From Rhabdothermincola salaria (GTDB lineage Bacteria; Actinomycetota; Acidimicrobiia; Acidimicrobiales; Acidimicrobilacustridaceae): a stretch of DNA of 64,000 nt. This document shows, one piece after another, positions 53,066 to 61,467 of this stretch. Made by a program: the position numbers and the translations under genes. Numbering within the stretch: position 1 is the stretch's first letter; every line of letters starts with the position of its first letter. Where the stretch lies: positions 1 through 64,000 of the forward strand of contig NZ_JAJQXW010000002.1 of NCBI RefSeq assembly GCF_021246445.1, given 5' to 3'. Below the pieces are notes generated by a model that searched no databases, was not told where the DNA came from, and saw only the letters and a program-made list of their open reading frames with translations.

Positions 53066-54832
53066 TCAGCCCCGCTCGCGCTCGCGGCGCACCTTGGCCT
53101 TGCGTCCCTTGATGAGGGCCTTGCCCATGGTGTGCACCACGTCGTCGACCGCCTGGTCGGGCACCTCGACGAGCGAGAAGCGGTCGAAGATCTTGATGGC
53201 GCCGATGTCGGCGCCCCTCAGCTCGGTCTCGCCGGTGAAGGCGCCCACCAGGTCCTGGGGGCGCACACCCGACTCCTTGCCGGCCCCGACGAAGACCGTC
53301 GTCATGTCGCTGCCGGTGTGCTTGTTCTTCTTGTTCTTCTTGCCCTTCTTGGCTGCCTCGTACTCGGCGCGGTTGGCCCAGTTGGTCGTCCCGGTGCCCT
53401 TGTCGCCCTTGCCCGGCTTGTCCCACTTCTTCTTGCCCTCGTAGCCCGACGGCTTGTCGCCCTTGAGGGAGACCTCGGCGATCTCGCGGTCGTCCTCGAC
53501 GGCGCCGGTGGCCTCGTGGGCCAGCTTCACCGCGGCGAGGGCCACCTCCATCACGTCGAACTCGTCGCAGAGCGTCTCGACCACGCTGCGGTAGTGGTCG
53601 AGGTCGTCGGCCACGAGGGTGTCGCGCAGGGTGGCGAGCGTCATCTCGATGCGCTTGTTGCGCAGGTCGGCGACGGTGGGCACCTTCTCGACGCTGACCT
53701 GCTGCTTGGTGAGGCGTTCGATGTTCTTGAGCTGGCGGTGCTCGCGGGGCTCGGCCAGCGTGATGGCCACACCCTCGCGACCGGCCCGACCCACCCGGCC
53801 GATGCGGTGCACGTAGGACTCGGGCGCGGACGGCACGTCGTAGTTCACGACGTGGGTCAGGTGGTCGACGTCGAGGCCGCGGGCCGCCACGTCGGTGGCG
53901 ATGAGCAGGTCGGCGGTGCGGCTGCGCAGGCGTCCCATGACACGGTCGCGCTGCTCCTGGCTCATGCCGCCGTGCAGGCCCTCGGCCCGGTAGCCGCGGC
54001 CGTTGAGGGTCTCGGTGAGCTCGTCCACCTCGCCCCGCGTGCGGCAGAACACGATGGCCGCCCCGGGAGCCTCGACATCGAGGATGCGGCCCAACGCGGC
54101 CGCCTTGTCGGCGCGGCGCACCACGTACGCGGTCTGGCGGACCTTGGGGGCCTCGCCTTCGGCGATGGCCTCCCGGGCGATCTGGATCTTCACCGGATCG
54201 GACATGTGGCGCTTGGCCAGACCGGCGATGCGAGAGGGCAGCGTGGCCGAGAACAGCACGGTCTGGCGAGTGGGGGGCGTGGCACCGAGGATGGCCTCGA
54301 GATCCTCGGCGAAGCCCATGTCGAGCATCTCGTCGGCCTCGTCGAGCACGACCAGGGCCACGTCGTCGAGCACCAGCGAGCGGCGCTTGATGTGGTCGAC
54401 GGCCCGCCCGGGGGTGGCCACCACGACATCGACGCCCCGACCGAGGCCCTGGAGCTGGCGACCGATGGGCTGGCCGCCGTAGACGGGCAGCACCCGCGCC
54501 CCGAGGGCCCGGCCGTACTTGTGCACCGCTTCGGAGACCTGCATGGCCAGCTCGCGGGTGGGCACCAGCACCAGGGCCAACGGAGCGGTGGTGCCCCGGT
54601 CGCCGACGGTGGCCATCCGCTCGAGGATCGGCAGGGCGAACGCCGCCGTCTTGCCGGTACCGGTGGCCGCCTGGCCGAGCAGGTCGCGGCCCTCCATCAG
54701 CGGGGGGATGGCCTCACGCTGGATGGGCGTGGGTTCCTCGTAGCCGAGGGCGGTGAGGGCGGTGAGCAGCTCGTCGGGGAGGCCGAGGTCGGCGAAGGTG
54801 ACCGGAGCGGCGGGGTCAGCGGTGGGGGGCAT
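53066..54832 (-). CDS. DEAD-box RNA helicase with DbpA-type RNA-binding tail
   Basis: The 588-residue helicase has PTPIQ (Q motif), ATGTGKT (I), DEAD (II), SAT (III) and HRIGRVGRAG (VI). A Lys-rich linker (near KKGKKNKKNK) and a C-terminal DbpA-like RNA-binding domain (about 500-575) follow. This is the DeaD/CsdA layout, which acts in ribosome assembly and cold-stress RNA remodelling. It interrupts the catabolic block and is divergent from the acyl-CoA dehydrogenase pair. Confidence 0.92.
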   Translation of the reverse strand: MPPTADPAAPVTFADLGLPDELLTALTALGYEEPTPIQREAIPPLMEGRDLLGQAATGTGKTAAFALPILERMATVGDRGTTAPLALVLVPTRELAMQVSEAVHKYGRALGARVLPVYGGQPIGRQLQGLGRGVDVVVATPGRAVDHIKRRSLVLDDVALVVLDEADEMLDMGFAEDLEAILGATPPTRQTVLFSATLPSRIAGLAKRHMSDPVKIQIAREAIAEGEAPKVRQTAYVVRRADKAAALGRILDVEAPGAAIVFCRTRGEVDELTETLNGRGYRAEGLHGGMSQEQRDRVMGRLRSRTADLLIATDVAARGLDVDHLTHVVNYDVPSAPESYVHRIGRVGRAGREGVAITLAEPREHRQLKNIERLTKQQVSVEKVPTVADLRNKRIEMTLATLRDTLVADDLDHYRSVVETLCDEFDVMEVALAAVKLAHEATGAVEDDREIAEVSLKGDKPSGYEGKKKWDKPGKGDKGTGTTNWANRAEYEAAKKGKKNKKNKHTGSDMTTVFVGAGKESGVRPQDLVGAFTGETELRGADIGAIKIFDRFSLVEVPDQAVDDVVHTMGKALIKGRKAKVRRERERG

Positions 54833-54967
54833 GGCTCGATTTCCGTTTCCTGAGCCGAGCGAGGGGGCGCACGGCGACGTTCGAGCCTACGGCAACCAGG
54901 TGCCGGCTCCTCGGGGGTGCGCCCGGCCTTGTAGAAAGGGACGGTTCCGTCACGAGGAGATCCACCC

Positions 54968-56158
54968 GTGCAGCTGCGAGATTCCGAGGCCGACGCCGAC
55001 TTCCGGGCCCGGGCCCGGGCCTGGCTGGCCGATGCCGTGCCCACCCTTGCCCCCGAGCCCGACCCCACCGACTGGCCGGCTCGCCGAACGCGCGACACCC
55101 AGTGGCAGCGCCTCTTGTTCGACGCCGGCTACGCCGGCATCAACTGGCCCGCGGAGTACGGCGGCCGGGGCGCCACCCCCACCGAGCACCTGATCTTCCT
55201 CGAGGAGGCCAACCGGGCCGGCGCCCCCGACGTCGGCGTGGGCTTCGTCGGCCAGATGCACGCCGGCCCCACGCTCATCGCCGAGGGCACCCCCGAGCAG
55301 CAGGACCACCACCTGCGCGGCATCCTCACCGGCGACCACGTGTGGTGCCAGGGCTTCTCCGAGCCCGAGGCCGGCAGCGACCTCGCCAGCCTGCGCACCC
55401 GGGCCGTGCGCGACGGCGACCACTACGTCATCAGCGGCCAGAAGATCTGGACCTCGCACGCCCAGGTGGCCGACTACTGCGAGATGCTCGTGCGCACCGA
55501 TCCCGAGGCCCCCAAGCACAAGGGCATCACCTGGCTCATCGTGCCCATGGACACCCCGGGCATCGAGGTGCGCCCCCTGGTCACCGTGCAGGGCTCGGCC
55601 GAGTTCGCCGAGCTCTTCCTCGACGAGGTGCGGGTGCCGGTGACCAACCGCGTCGGGGCCGAGAACGACGGCTGGCGGGTGGCCAACGTGACCCTCAGCT
55701 TCGAGCGGGGCACCGGGTTCGTGGGCGAGATGCTCGAGACCACCCGCCTGCACGGCGAACTGGTCCGCATCGCCCGCCAGACGCCGCGGGCCTCGGGCAC
55801 GGCGTGGGACGACGTCGGTCTGCGGCGCGAGTTCGGTGCGCTGGCCGCCGAGCTCGACGCCCTGTGGGCCTTCACCAAGCGCAACGTGAGCGCCGGCGAG
55901 CGGGGCGGCATCCCCATCAGCGGCGGCTCCGGGTTCAAGCTCGCCTACGGCGCGCTGGTCCACCGACTCGGCGACCTGGCCCTGCGCGTCCTCGACCGGG
56001 CGTCGCTCAGCTTCGACGACATCGGCGGCCTGCCCACCGGCGCCCAGGTGCACGGCAAGCTGCACGGCTTCGGGGTCTCCACCGGCGGCGGCACGTCACA
56101 GATCCAACAGAACATCCTCGCCGAGCGGGTGCTCGGTCTTCCCCGAGAGGCCCGCTGA
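54968..56158 (+). CDS. Acyl-CoA dehydrogenase, first gene of a split pair
   Basis: The 396-residue flavoenzyme has [39 protein letters not shown] and the C-terminal [27 protein letters not shown] lies 8 bases before the GTG. It is one base from the next dehydrogenase gene, and the two probably form an alpha2-beta2 heterotetramer like mycobacterial steroid FadE pairs (FadE26-27, FadE28-29). The pair corresponds to the two halves of the fused protein at 31464. Confidence 0.9.
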   Translation: MQLRDSEADADFRARARAWLADAVPTLAPEPDPTDWPARRTRDTQWQRLLFDAGYAGINWPAEYGGRGATPTEHLIFLEEANRAGAPDVGVGFVGQMHAGPTLIAEGTPEQQDHHLRGILTGDHVWCQGFSEPEAGSDLASLRTRAVRDGDHYVISGQKIWTSHAQVADYCEMLVRTDPEAPKHKGITWLIVPMDTPGIEVRPLVTVQGSAEFAELFLDEVRVPVTNRVGAENDGWRVANVTLSFERGTGFVGEMLETTRLHGELVRIARQTPRASGTAWDDVGLRREFGALAAELDALWAFTKRNVSAGERGGIPISGGSGFKLAYGALVHRLGDLALRVLDRASLSFDDIGGLPTGAQVHGKLHGFGVSTGGGTSQIQQNILAERVLGLPREAR

Positions 56159-56159
56159 C

Positions 56160-57131
56160 ATGGACTTTGCACTCTCCGACGACCAACGCGACCTGACCGA
56201 CATGATCCGGCGCTTCGCCGACGACCGCTTCCCCACCGAGACCGTGCGCGCCTTCGGCGAGCCCGGCGGCTTCGACCGCGCCCGCTGGGGCGAGCTGGCC
56301 GCGCTGGGCACCTTCGGCATCGCCCTCCCCGAGGACGACGGCGGCGTGGGCCTGCCGGTCGTCGACATGGTCCTGGTGCACGAGACCCTGGGCGGGGCGC
56401 TGACCCCCGGCCCGCTGGTGGCCGCCAGCCTCCTGGCCGGTCTCGTCCCCGGCGTCCTCGAGGGCGAGGTCGTGCCCGCCATCGTCGACCGGCCCACCCA
56501 CGGGCCCATCGTCGTCGAGCACCTCCGCGACGCCGACGTCCTCGTCGTCGTCGACGACGACGGCCTGCGGGTGCTGCCCGCCGCTGCGGTCACCGCCCGC
56601 CACATCGACCACCCCACCGATCCGGCCACGCCCGTCTCGGTCGTGGAAGCCCTCCCCGACGAGGCCCCCATCGGCGGCGCCGCCCTCGTCGCCCGCCTCC
56701 GCCTGCTGGGCTCGCTCTACGCCTCGGCCCAGCTGGTCGGGAACTCCGAGGCCAGCACCACGCTGGCCGTCGAGTACGCCAAGGAGCGCCACCAGTTCGG
56801 GCGTCCCATCGGTTCGTTCCAGGGCCTCAAGCACCTGTTGGCCGACTGCCTGGTGCGCACCGAGGTGGCCCGCTCCTCGGTGTGGGCCGCCGGCGTGATC
56901 GCGGACGAGCCCGAGGCCGGAGACCTGGCCCGGGCGGTGGCCGGCGCCCGGGTGCTGGCCGCCAAGGCCGGCACCGAGAACGCCAAGACCGGCATCCAGG
57001 TGCACGGCGGCATGGGCTTCACCTGGGAGGTCGACGCCCACCTCTTCCTGAAGCGGGCATGGGTCCTCGAGACCCAGTTCGGCGACCCCGACGGGGCCGC
57101 CGAGGCCGTGGCCGACACCCTCGTCGGGTAG
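56160..57131 (+). CDS. Acyl-CoA dehydrogenase, second gene of a split pair
   Basis: The 323-residue protein is short for the family. It has FALSDDQRDLTDMIRRF at the start, YAKERHQFGRPIGSFQGLKH and VHGGMGFTWEVDAHLFLKRAW, as in the smaller partner subunits of heteromeric actinobacterial dehydrogenases. The middle FAD/substrate SEP-x-AGSD motif is missing, which supports a dependent subunit. It is translated directly after its partner. Confidence 0.88.
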   Translation: MDFALSDDQRDLTDMIRRFADDRFPTETVRAFGEPGGFDRARWGELAALGTFGIALPEDDGGVGLPVVDMVLVHETLGGALTPGPLVAASLLAGLVPGVLEGEVVPAIVDRPTHGPIVVEHLRDADVLVVVDDDGLRVLPAAAVTARHIDHPTDPATPVSVVEALPDEAPIGGAALVARLRLLGSLYASAQLVGNSEASTTLAVEYAKERHQFGRPIGSFQGLKHLLADCLVRTEVARSSVWAAGVIADEPEAGDLARAVAGARVLAAKAGTENAKTGIQVHGGMGFTWEVDAHLFLKRAWVLETQFGDPDGAAEAVADTLVG

Positions 57132-57136
57132 CGCGC

Positions 57137-57176
57137 GCCCGCCCGCCGATCGGCGCCCGATCGGGGCCGGGCGGGC
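57137..57176. terminator. Bidirectional hairpin terminator
   Basis: Outer arms 57137-57145 and 57168-57176 (9 bp) and inner arms 57146-57153 and 57157-57164 (8 bp) stack with a 3-base bulge on one side. It lies between the dehydrogenase pair and the convergent kinase gene. Confidence 0.65.
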
Positions 57177-57183
57177 GGGCGGA

Positions 57184-58182
57184 TCAGCCGGTGACGAGCT
57201 CGGTGGCCCGGCGCAGGAAGCGCAGGGCCTGATCGCCCACCATGTCCATGGCGGGCCGGGTCGGATCCTTCAGCGAGCGCTGGTAGATGCCCTCGAGCAG
57301 CACCGTCATGCGGAAGTTGTAGAGGACCTGGTGGTAGCGCAGCGGTGGGACCTCGATCCCGCGACGGGCCGCGTAGCGCTCCACGATCTCGGCCCGGTCG
57401 GGCCACCCGTCGGCCGGGTCCGTCATGGGGGCCCAGATCTCGCAGTAGCCGGCCAGGTCGAGCAACGGATCGCCGATGGTGGACGTCTCCCAATCGAGGA
57501 TGGCACTCACCCGGGCCGGCCGGTCCGGGCCCACCAGCACGTTCATCATGTGGTAGTCGCCGTGCATGATCGTGGGCACGAAGCTCGTGGGACGGTGACC
57601 GTCGAGCCATCGGCCGATCTCGTCGGTGCCCGGCATGTCCCGCCCCTCGTAGGACTCGAGCTGGCCCACCCACCGTGACACCTGGCGGTCGTGGAACCCG
57701 GCGGTGCGGTCGAGGTCGCCCAGTCCGGCGGCGCGCCAGTCGACGTCGTGCAGGGCGGCGAGCGCGTCGACCATGGCCTCGGTGATGGCGCGCCGGCCTG
57801 CAGGGTCGTCGAACGCAGGGGGCAAGGAAGCGGGCATCGGGTTGAAGCCCTCGACCCGGGCCATCAGGTAGAAGGCGCAACCGAGCACCTCGTTGTCGTC
57901 GCAGAAGGCCACCGCCTCCGGGTGCGGGACGTCGGTCCCGGCGAGGGCCGAGAGGAAGCGGAACTCCCGCCGCATGCCCTCGTCGGCCCGGTCCACGGCC
58001 ACCTGGGCCGGACGGCGCAACACGTACGTGTGCCCCCCTCGATGGACGAGGAACATGGCGTTGGACGCGCCCCCGACCAGCGGCTCCACCGCCAGCGCGT
58101 TCCCGGGCGCCACCCCCGCCTGGTCGAGCCACGGGGCGAGACGCTCGGGATCGGCGAGCGTCAGGTCATCCACCTCGGCCAC
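57184..58182 (-). CDS. APH-fold kinase of the ACAD10/11-LvaA type
   Basis: The 332-residue kinase has LVGGASNAMFLV, the ATP Lys in YVLRRP, the catalytic TIMHGDYHMMNVLV and the metal site AILDWETSTIGDPLLDLA. This resembles the N-terminal kinase of ACAD10/ACAD11 and LvaA, which phosphorylate 4-hydroxyacyl-CoA. The GTG at 58182 has AGAGGAG 7 bases upstream; a TTG at 58200 would add six residues. It is convergent with the acyl-CoA dehydrogenase pair. Confidence 0.82.
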   Translation of the reverse strand: MAEVDDLTLADPERLAPWLDQAGVAPGNALAVEPLVGGASNAMFLVHRGGHTYVLRRPAQVAVDRADEGMRREFRFLSALAGTDVPHPEAVAFCDDNEVLGCAFYLMARVEGFNPMPASLPPAFDDPAGRRAITEAMVDALAALHDVDWRAAGLGDLDRTAGFHDRQVSRWVGQLESYEGRDMPGTDEIGRWLDGHRPTSFVPTIMHGDYHMMNVLVGPDRPARVSAILDWETSTIGDPLLDLAGYCEIWAPMTDPADGWPDRAEIVERYAARRGIEVPPLRYHQVLYNFRMTVLLEGIYQRSLKDPTRPAMDMVGDQALRFLRRATELVTG

Positions 58183-58259
58183 GCCAGTGCTCCTCTCCAA
58201 CGGCCTCGACCACCAGCATGGCCGGTCGAGGCCGCGAGGCCGTGCCTGATCACGTGGTG

Positions 58260-59048
58260 CTACCTCGGTCCGAAGCGCAGGCCCCCGTCGATGCGGGCGA
58301 CGTGGCCGTTCAGGTACCGGTTCTCGACCAGGTGCTGCACCAGGCGGGCGAACTCGTCGGGGTGCCCCAGTCGGTGCGGGAAGGGGACGGTGGCCGCCAG
58401 CTGGTCGCGCAGCTCCGCCGGCGCCTGGGCCCAGCCGGCCGTGTCCATGACCCCGGGAGCGACGGCGTTGACCCGGATGCCCTGGCTGGAGAGGTCTCGG
58501 GCGGCGATGAGCGTCATGCCCAGCAGCGCCGACTTGGCCGACCCGTAGGCGATCTGGCCGATCTGGCCCTCGAAGGCGGCACCGGAGGTCACCAGCACGA
58601 CGGCCCCCCGCTCGCCGTCGGGGTCGGGCTCGAGCGCGCTCATGGCCACCGCCGCCAGGCGCAGCGTGTTGAACGTGCCCACCACGTTGAGGTCGAGGGT
58701 CTGGGTGAAGGAGTCGAGCGGGTGGGGGTTGCCCTTGCGGTCGACCACCCGCGAGGCCGGGGCCCCACCTCCCGCGCAGGCCACCGCGATGCGCAGCCCG
58801 CCGAGGTCGGCGGCGGCGTCGACCGCGCGCTGGGTGTCGTCGGCATCGATGACGCTGCCGGCCACGGCCGCCACCCGATCCCCGAGGTCGGCCGCCACGG
58901 CGTCGAGCCCCTCCGCGTTCAGGTCGAACAGCACGACCGGATGGCCGAGGGCGTGGAGGTGCCGAGCGGTGGCCTCGCCGAGCCCGGAGGCGGCGCCGGT
59001 GACGAGAGCGACGCGGTTCGTCGGGTCGGGGACGGTGGGAGCGGTCAT
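58260..59048 (-). CDS. SDR, HSD10-like hydroxyacyl-CoA dehydrogenase
   Basis: The 262-residue SDR has VTGAASGLGEATARHL, VACAGGGAPAS, TSGAAFEGQIGQIAYGSAKSA (Ser and YxxxK) and a C-terminal LNGHVARIDGGLRF. The long insert with FTQTLDLNVVGTFN matches HSD10-type 3-hydroxy(methyl)acyl-CoA dehydrogenases. It oxidises a 3-hydroxyacyl-CoA with NAD. It lies between the kinase and a GntR regulator on the same strand. Confidence 0.82.
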   Translation of the reverse strand: MTAPTVPDPTNRVALVTGAASGLGEATARHLHALGHPVVLFDLNAEGLDAVAADLGDRVAAVAGSVIDADDTQRAVDAAADLGGLRIAVACAGGGAPASRVVDRKGNPHPLDSFTQTLDLNVVGTFNTLRLAAVAMSALEPDPDGERGAVVLVTSGAAFEGQIGQIAYGSAKSALLGMTLIAARDLSSQGIRVNAVAPGVMDTAGWAQAPAELRDQLAATVPFPHRLGHPDEFARLVQHLVENRYLNGHVARIDGGLRFGPR

Positions 59049-59133
59049 GGGTTCCTCACGGGGGACGGGCCCGACGAGAGCGACGACCGACCCAGGGGCC
59101 GGCGCCACCGGGTGGGCGGGCGGCGGATCGGGG

Positions 59134-59805
59134 TCAGCGGGCGGCGAGGTCGCGCTCGCCCGTGTCGGCGAACAGGCCGCGCCCGTCGAGCAGCGCCACC
59201 ACGGCGTCGCCCTGGCGGGCCAGCACCCGGCGGAACTCCTCGGCGGCGGCGTCGGCATCGCCGGCCTCGAGGCTGCGGGTGACGGCGGCCAGCCCCTCGC
59301 GCTGGGTCTCGAGGGCTCCGGGCACCACCGCGAAGAAGTTGCCGGGCACGATGCTGGTCATGACCCGGGCGACGGAGCGCAGGCGGGGAGCCCGGGCCGC
59401 CCGGTGCAGCGCACCGAGGAAGGCCCGGTTGGCGAGGTTGAAGGCCTCGGGGTCCTGGGCGGCCGCGACGTCGGCCGATGCGGCCACGATGTCGGCCATG
59501 CCGGCGGCGTCGCCCCGCTCGACCACCCGGCGGGCCACGAGGGCGAAGATCGAGCCGAACAGCTCGTAGTGGTCGCGGACGTAGTCGGGATCGAGGCCGT
59601 TGACGTACGCGCCCCGATGGGGCTCGATGGTGACCCATCCCTCGCGGTCGAGGGCGATGATGGCTTCGCGCACCGGGATGCGGCTCACACCGAGGTTCTC
59701 GGCGATCTCGTCCTGACGCACACGGTCACCCGGACGCAGGTCGCCGTCGAACACCATCCGGCGGATGTGGGCGGCGACCTGGTCACCACTGCTGCGTCGG
59801 TCCAT
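59134..59805 (-). CDS. GntR family regulator, FCD (FadR-like) subfamily
   Basis: The 223-residue regulator has a winged helix with IRRMVFDGDLRPGDRVRQDEIAENLGVSRIPVREAI and an all-helical C-terminal FCD domain with candidate metal/ligand residues (DHYELFGSIFA, HRAARAPRL). FadR-like proteins respond to acyl-CoA or carboxylic acids. TATACT ends exactly 6 bases before the ATG and overlaps a GTATAC operator-like palindrome, which predicts a leaderless, autoregulated mRNA. Confidence 0.85.
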   Translation of the reverse strand: MDRRSSGDQVAAHIRRMVFDGDLRPGDRVRQDEIAENLGVSRIPVREAIIALDREGWVTIEPHRGAYVNGLDPDYVRDHYELFGSIFALVARRVVERGDAAGMADIVAASADVAAAQDPEAFNLANRAFLGALHRAARAPRLRSVARVMTSIVPGNFFAVVPGALETQREGLAAVTRSLEAGDADAAAEEFRRVLARQGDAVVALLDGRGLFADTGERDLAAR

Positions 59806-59811
59806 CGGGCG

Positions 59812-59818
59812 AGTATAC
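59812..59818 (-). promoter_or_regulatory. -10 element of the GntR gene overlapping a GTATAC operator-like site
   Basis: TATACT on the minus strand (59817-59812) is followed by 6 bases and the ATG. GTATAC at 59813-59818 is the palindromic core expected for GntR/FCD regulators and also occurs at 40366-40371. Confidence 0.5.
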
Positions 59819-59904
59819 GAAATATCAAATCCAACCTTGGCCGATGGCGGGGCCGGGCGCTCCGGCCCCGGCCCCACCATCGGCGAAGACCAGGGGTCTG
59901 CGCC

Positions 59905-60747
59905 TCAGGCGAAGGTGCAGCGGCCGGTGTCGATGACCACCCGGCCGTCGCCGCCCTTGGTCTGGAAGACCGCCTCGCCCGCGGCGTCGGACCAGATCTC
60001 GACGGTGAGCTCCTCGCCCGGGAGGACCGGCTTGGCGAAGCGGCCCGTCATGGAGGTGAACCGGGCGGGGTCGCCTTCGCAGAGGCTGTGCAGCAAGGCC
60101 CGTCCGGTGAAGCCGTACGTGCACAAGCCGTGGAGGATGGGCCGGTCGAAGCCGCCCTTGGCCGCGAACGTGGGATCGGAGTGCAGCGGGTTGCGATCGC
60201 CGGAGAGGCGGTAGAGCAGGGCCTGGTCGGGACGAGTGGCGTAGGTGACCACGTGGTCGGGCGCCCGTTCCGGCGGGGTGGCGTCGGTCGAGGGCCCACG
60301 GTCGCCGCCCCAGCCGCCCTCGCCCCGGATGAACAGCGAGGTGGTGTTCTTGAACAGCGGCTTGCCCGTGGCCACGTCGGTGGAGACCACGTCGGCCACG
60401 ACGAGCGCACCGGAGCCCTTGTCGTAGATGCCGGTGATCGTGCCCTGGTTGGAGACGGTGCCCTCGACCGGGATCTCGCCGTACAGCTCGATGGCCTGGG
60501 AGCCGTGGACCAGCATGGCCGGGTTGAACGAGCCGATCTCGCGCAGGGCACCGGTGCCCCCGAGCATCAACACGACCGCCATGGTGGGCAGCACCCGTTG
60601 GGGCGTGTCGGCGGTGTTCTCGGTGGTGAACTGCAGCTCGTCGGTGCCGGCGCCCACGCCGAGGGCGTAGAGGAGGGCGTCCTTGGAGGTCCAGCTCTGC
60701 TCGACCGGGTCGGCGGTGGCGCCGACGGCGTCGGGGTTGATGGGCAT
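59905..60747 (-). CDS. MaoC-type (R)-specific enoyl-CoA hydratase
   Basis: The 280-residue double hot-dog protein has an inactive-looking N-terminal half and a C-terminal half with the hydratase-2 motif YRLSGDRNPLHSDP (catalytic D184 and H189). This is the layout of peroxisomal MFE-2 hydratase and of mycobacterial HtdY-type enzymes. It hydrates a 2-enoyl-CoA to the 3R-hydroxyacyl-CoA. It lies 30 bases downstream of a TetR gene on the same strand. Confidence 0.9.
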   Translation of the reverse strand: MPINPDAVGATADPVEQSWTSKDALLYALGVGAGTDELQFTTENTADTPQRVLPTMAVVLMLGGTGALREIGSFNPAMLVHGSQAIELYGEIPVEGTVSNQGTITGIYDKGSGALVVADVVSTDVATGKPLFKNTTSLFIRGEGGWGGDRGPSTDATPPERAPDHVVTYATRPDQALLYRLSGDRNPLHSDPTFAAKGGFDRPILHGLCTYGFTGRALLHSLCEGDPARFTSMTGRFAKPVLPGEELTVEIWSDAAGEAVFQTKGGDGRVVIDTGRCTFA

Positions 60748-60777
60748 CTCAGCTCCTGGGTCGTTCGGTGACGACGA

Positions 60778-61431
60778 TCATGGCACCCGGAAGGCACCGT
60801 CGACGATGGCGTGGAGCTCGTCGAGCGACATGCGGCCCGCCGACGATCCGCCGACCACCTCCGGGTCGATGCCCTGGAAGGCCTGCACCAGACCGCTCAG
60901 CACCCGGGCCATGGCCCACGGGTCTCCCGGGCGGATGGACCGCTCGCGCTGGCCCCGTGCCATCACGTCGGCCTGCAGCGAGATGACCCGCTGGAGGTTG
61001 CCGGACAGCTCCGGGGACCGGGGGATCTCCGGCGACAGCACCGTGGTGCCGGCCGAGCGCAGGTAGAGCCGCCCGAAGTGCGGGTGGGCCCGGAAGAAGC
61101 CGACCTCGAAGTCGACGATGCGGTGCAGGGCGTCGAGGGCATCGGCGGCGGCGGCGACCGCGGCCTCGATGCCGGGGGTGAAGTCCGCCCCCCGCCGCAG
61201 CCAGATGCTCAGGAACAGGTCGTCTTTGTTGGCGAAGAAGGAGTAGACCGACCCCACCGAGTACTCGGCGAGGCCGGCCACCTCCTTCAGCGTGGTGTCG
61301 TGGAACCCCTTGGCCCCGAAGACCTCCTCGGCCGCGTCGAGCAGCTGCTGGCGCGCCAGCTCCTGCTGGCGGGCCCGGCGTTGCTCACGGCGGCCGGCGA
61401 CGTCGAGGGCGGCTTCGGGCTGGGGGGTCAC
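60778..61431 (-). CDS. TetR family transcriptional regulator
   Basis: The 217-residue protein has the TetR helix-turn-helix (QQLLDAAEEVFGAKGFHDTTLKEVA, then GLAEYSVGSVYSFFANKDDLF) and a helical ligand domain of about 140 residues with large hydrophobics. It starts at a GTG. It probably represses the surrounding operon in response to an acyl-CoA. The palindrome at 62898 in the nearby divergent gap is a candidate site. The ligand is unknown. Confidence 0.88.
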   Translation of the reverse strand: MTPQPEAALDVAGRREQRRARQQELARQQLLDAAEEVFGAKGFHDTTLKEVAGLAEYSVGSVYSFFANKDDLFLSIWLRRGADFTPGIEAAVAAAADALDALHRIVDFEVGFFRAHPHFGRLYLRSAGTTVLSPEIPRSPELSGNLQRVISLQADVMARGQRERSIRPGDPWAMARVLSGLVQAFQGIDPEVVGGSSAGRMSLDELHAIVDGAFRVP

Positions 61432-61467
61432 ACGATCACGGTCCGTCGGGGGTCGGCGCCGGCCGGG

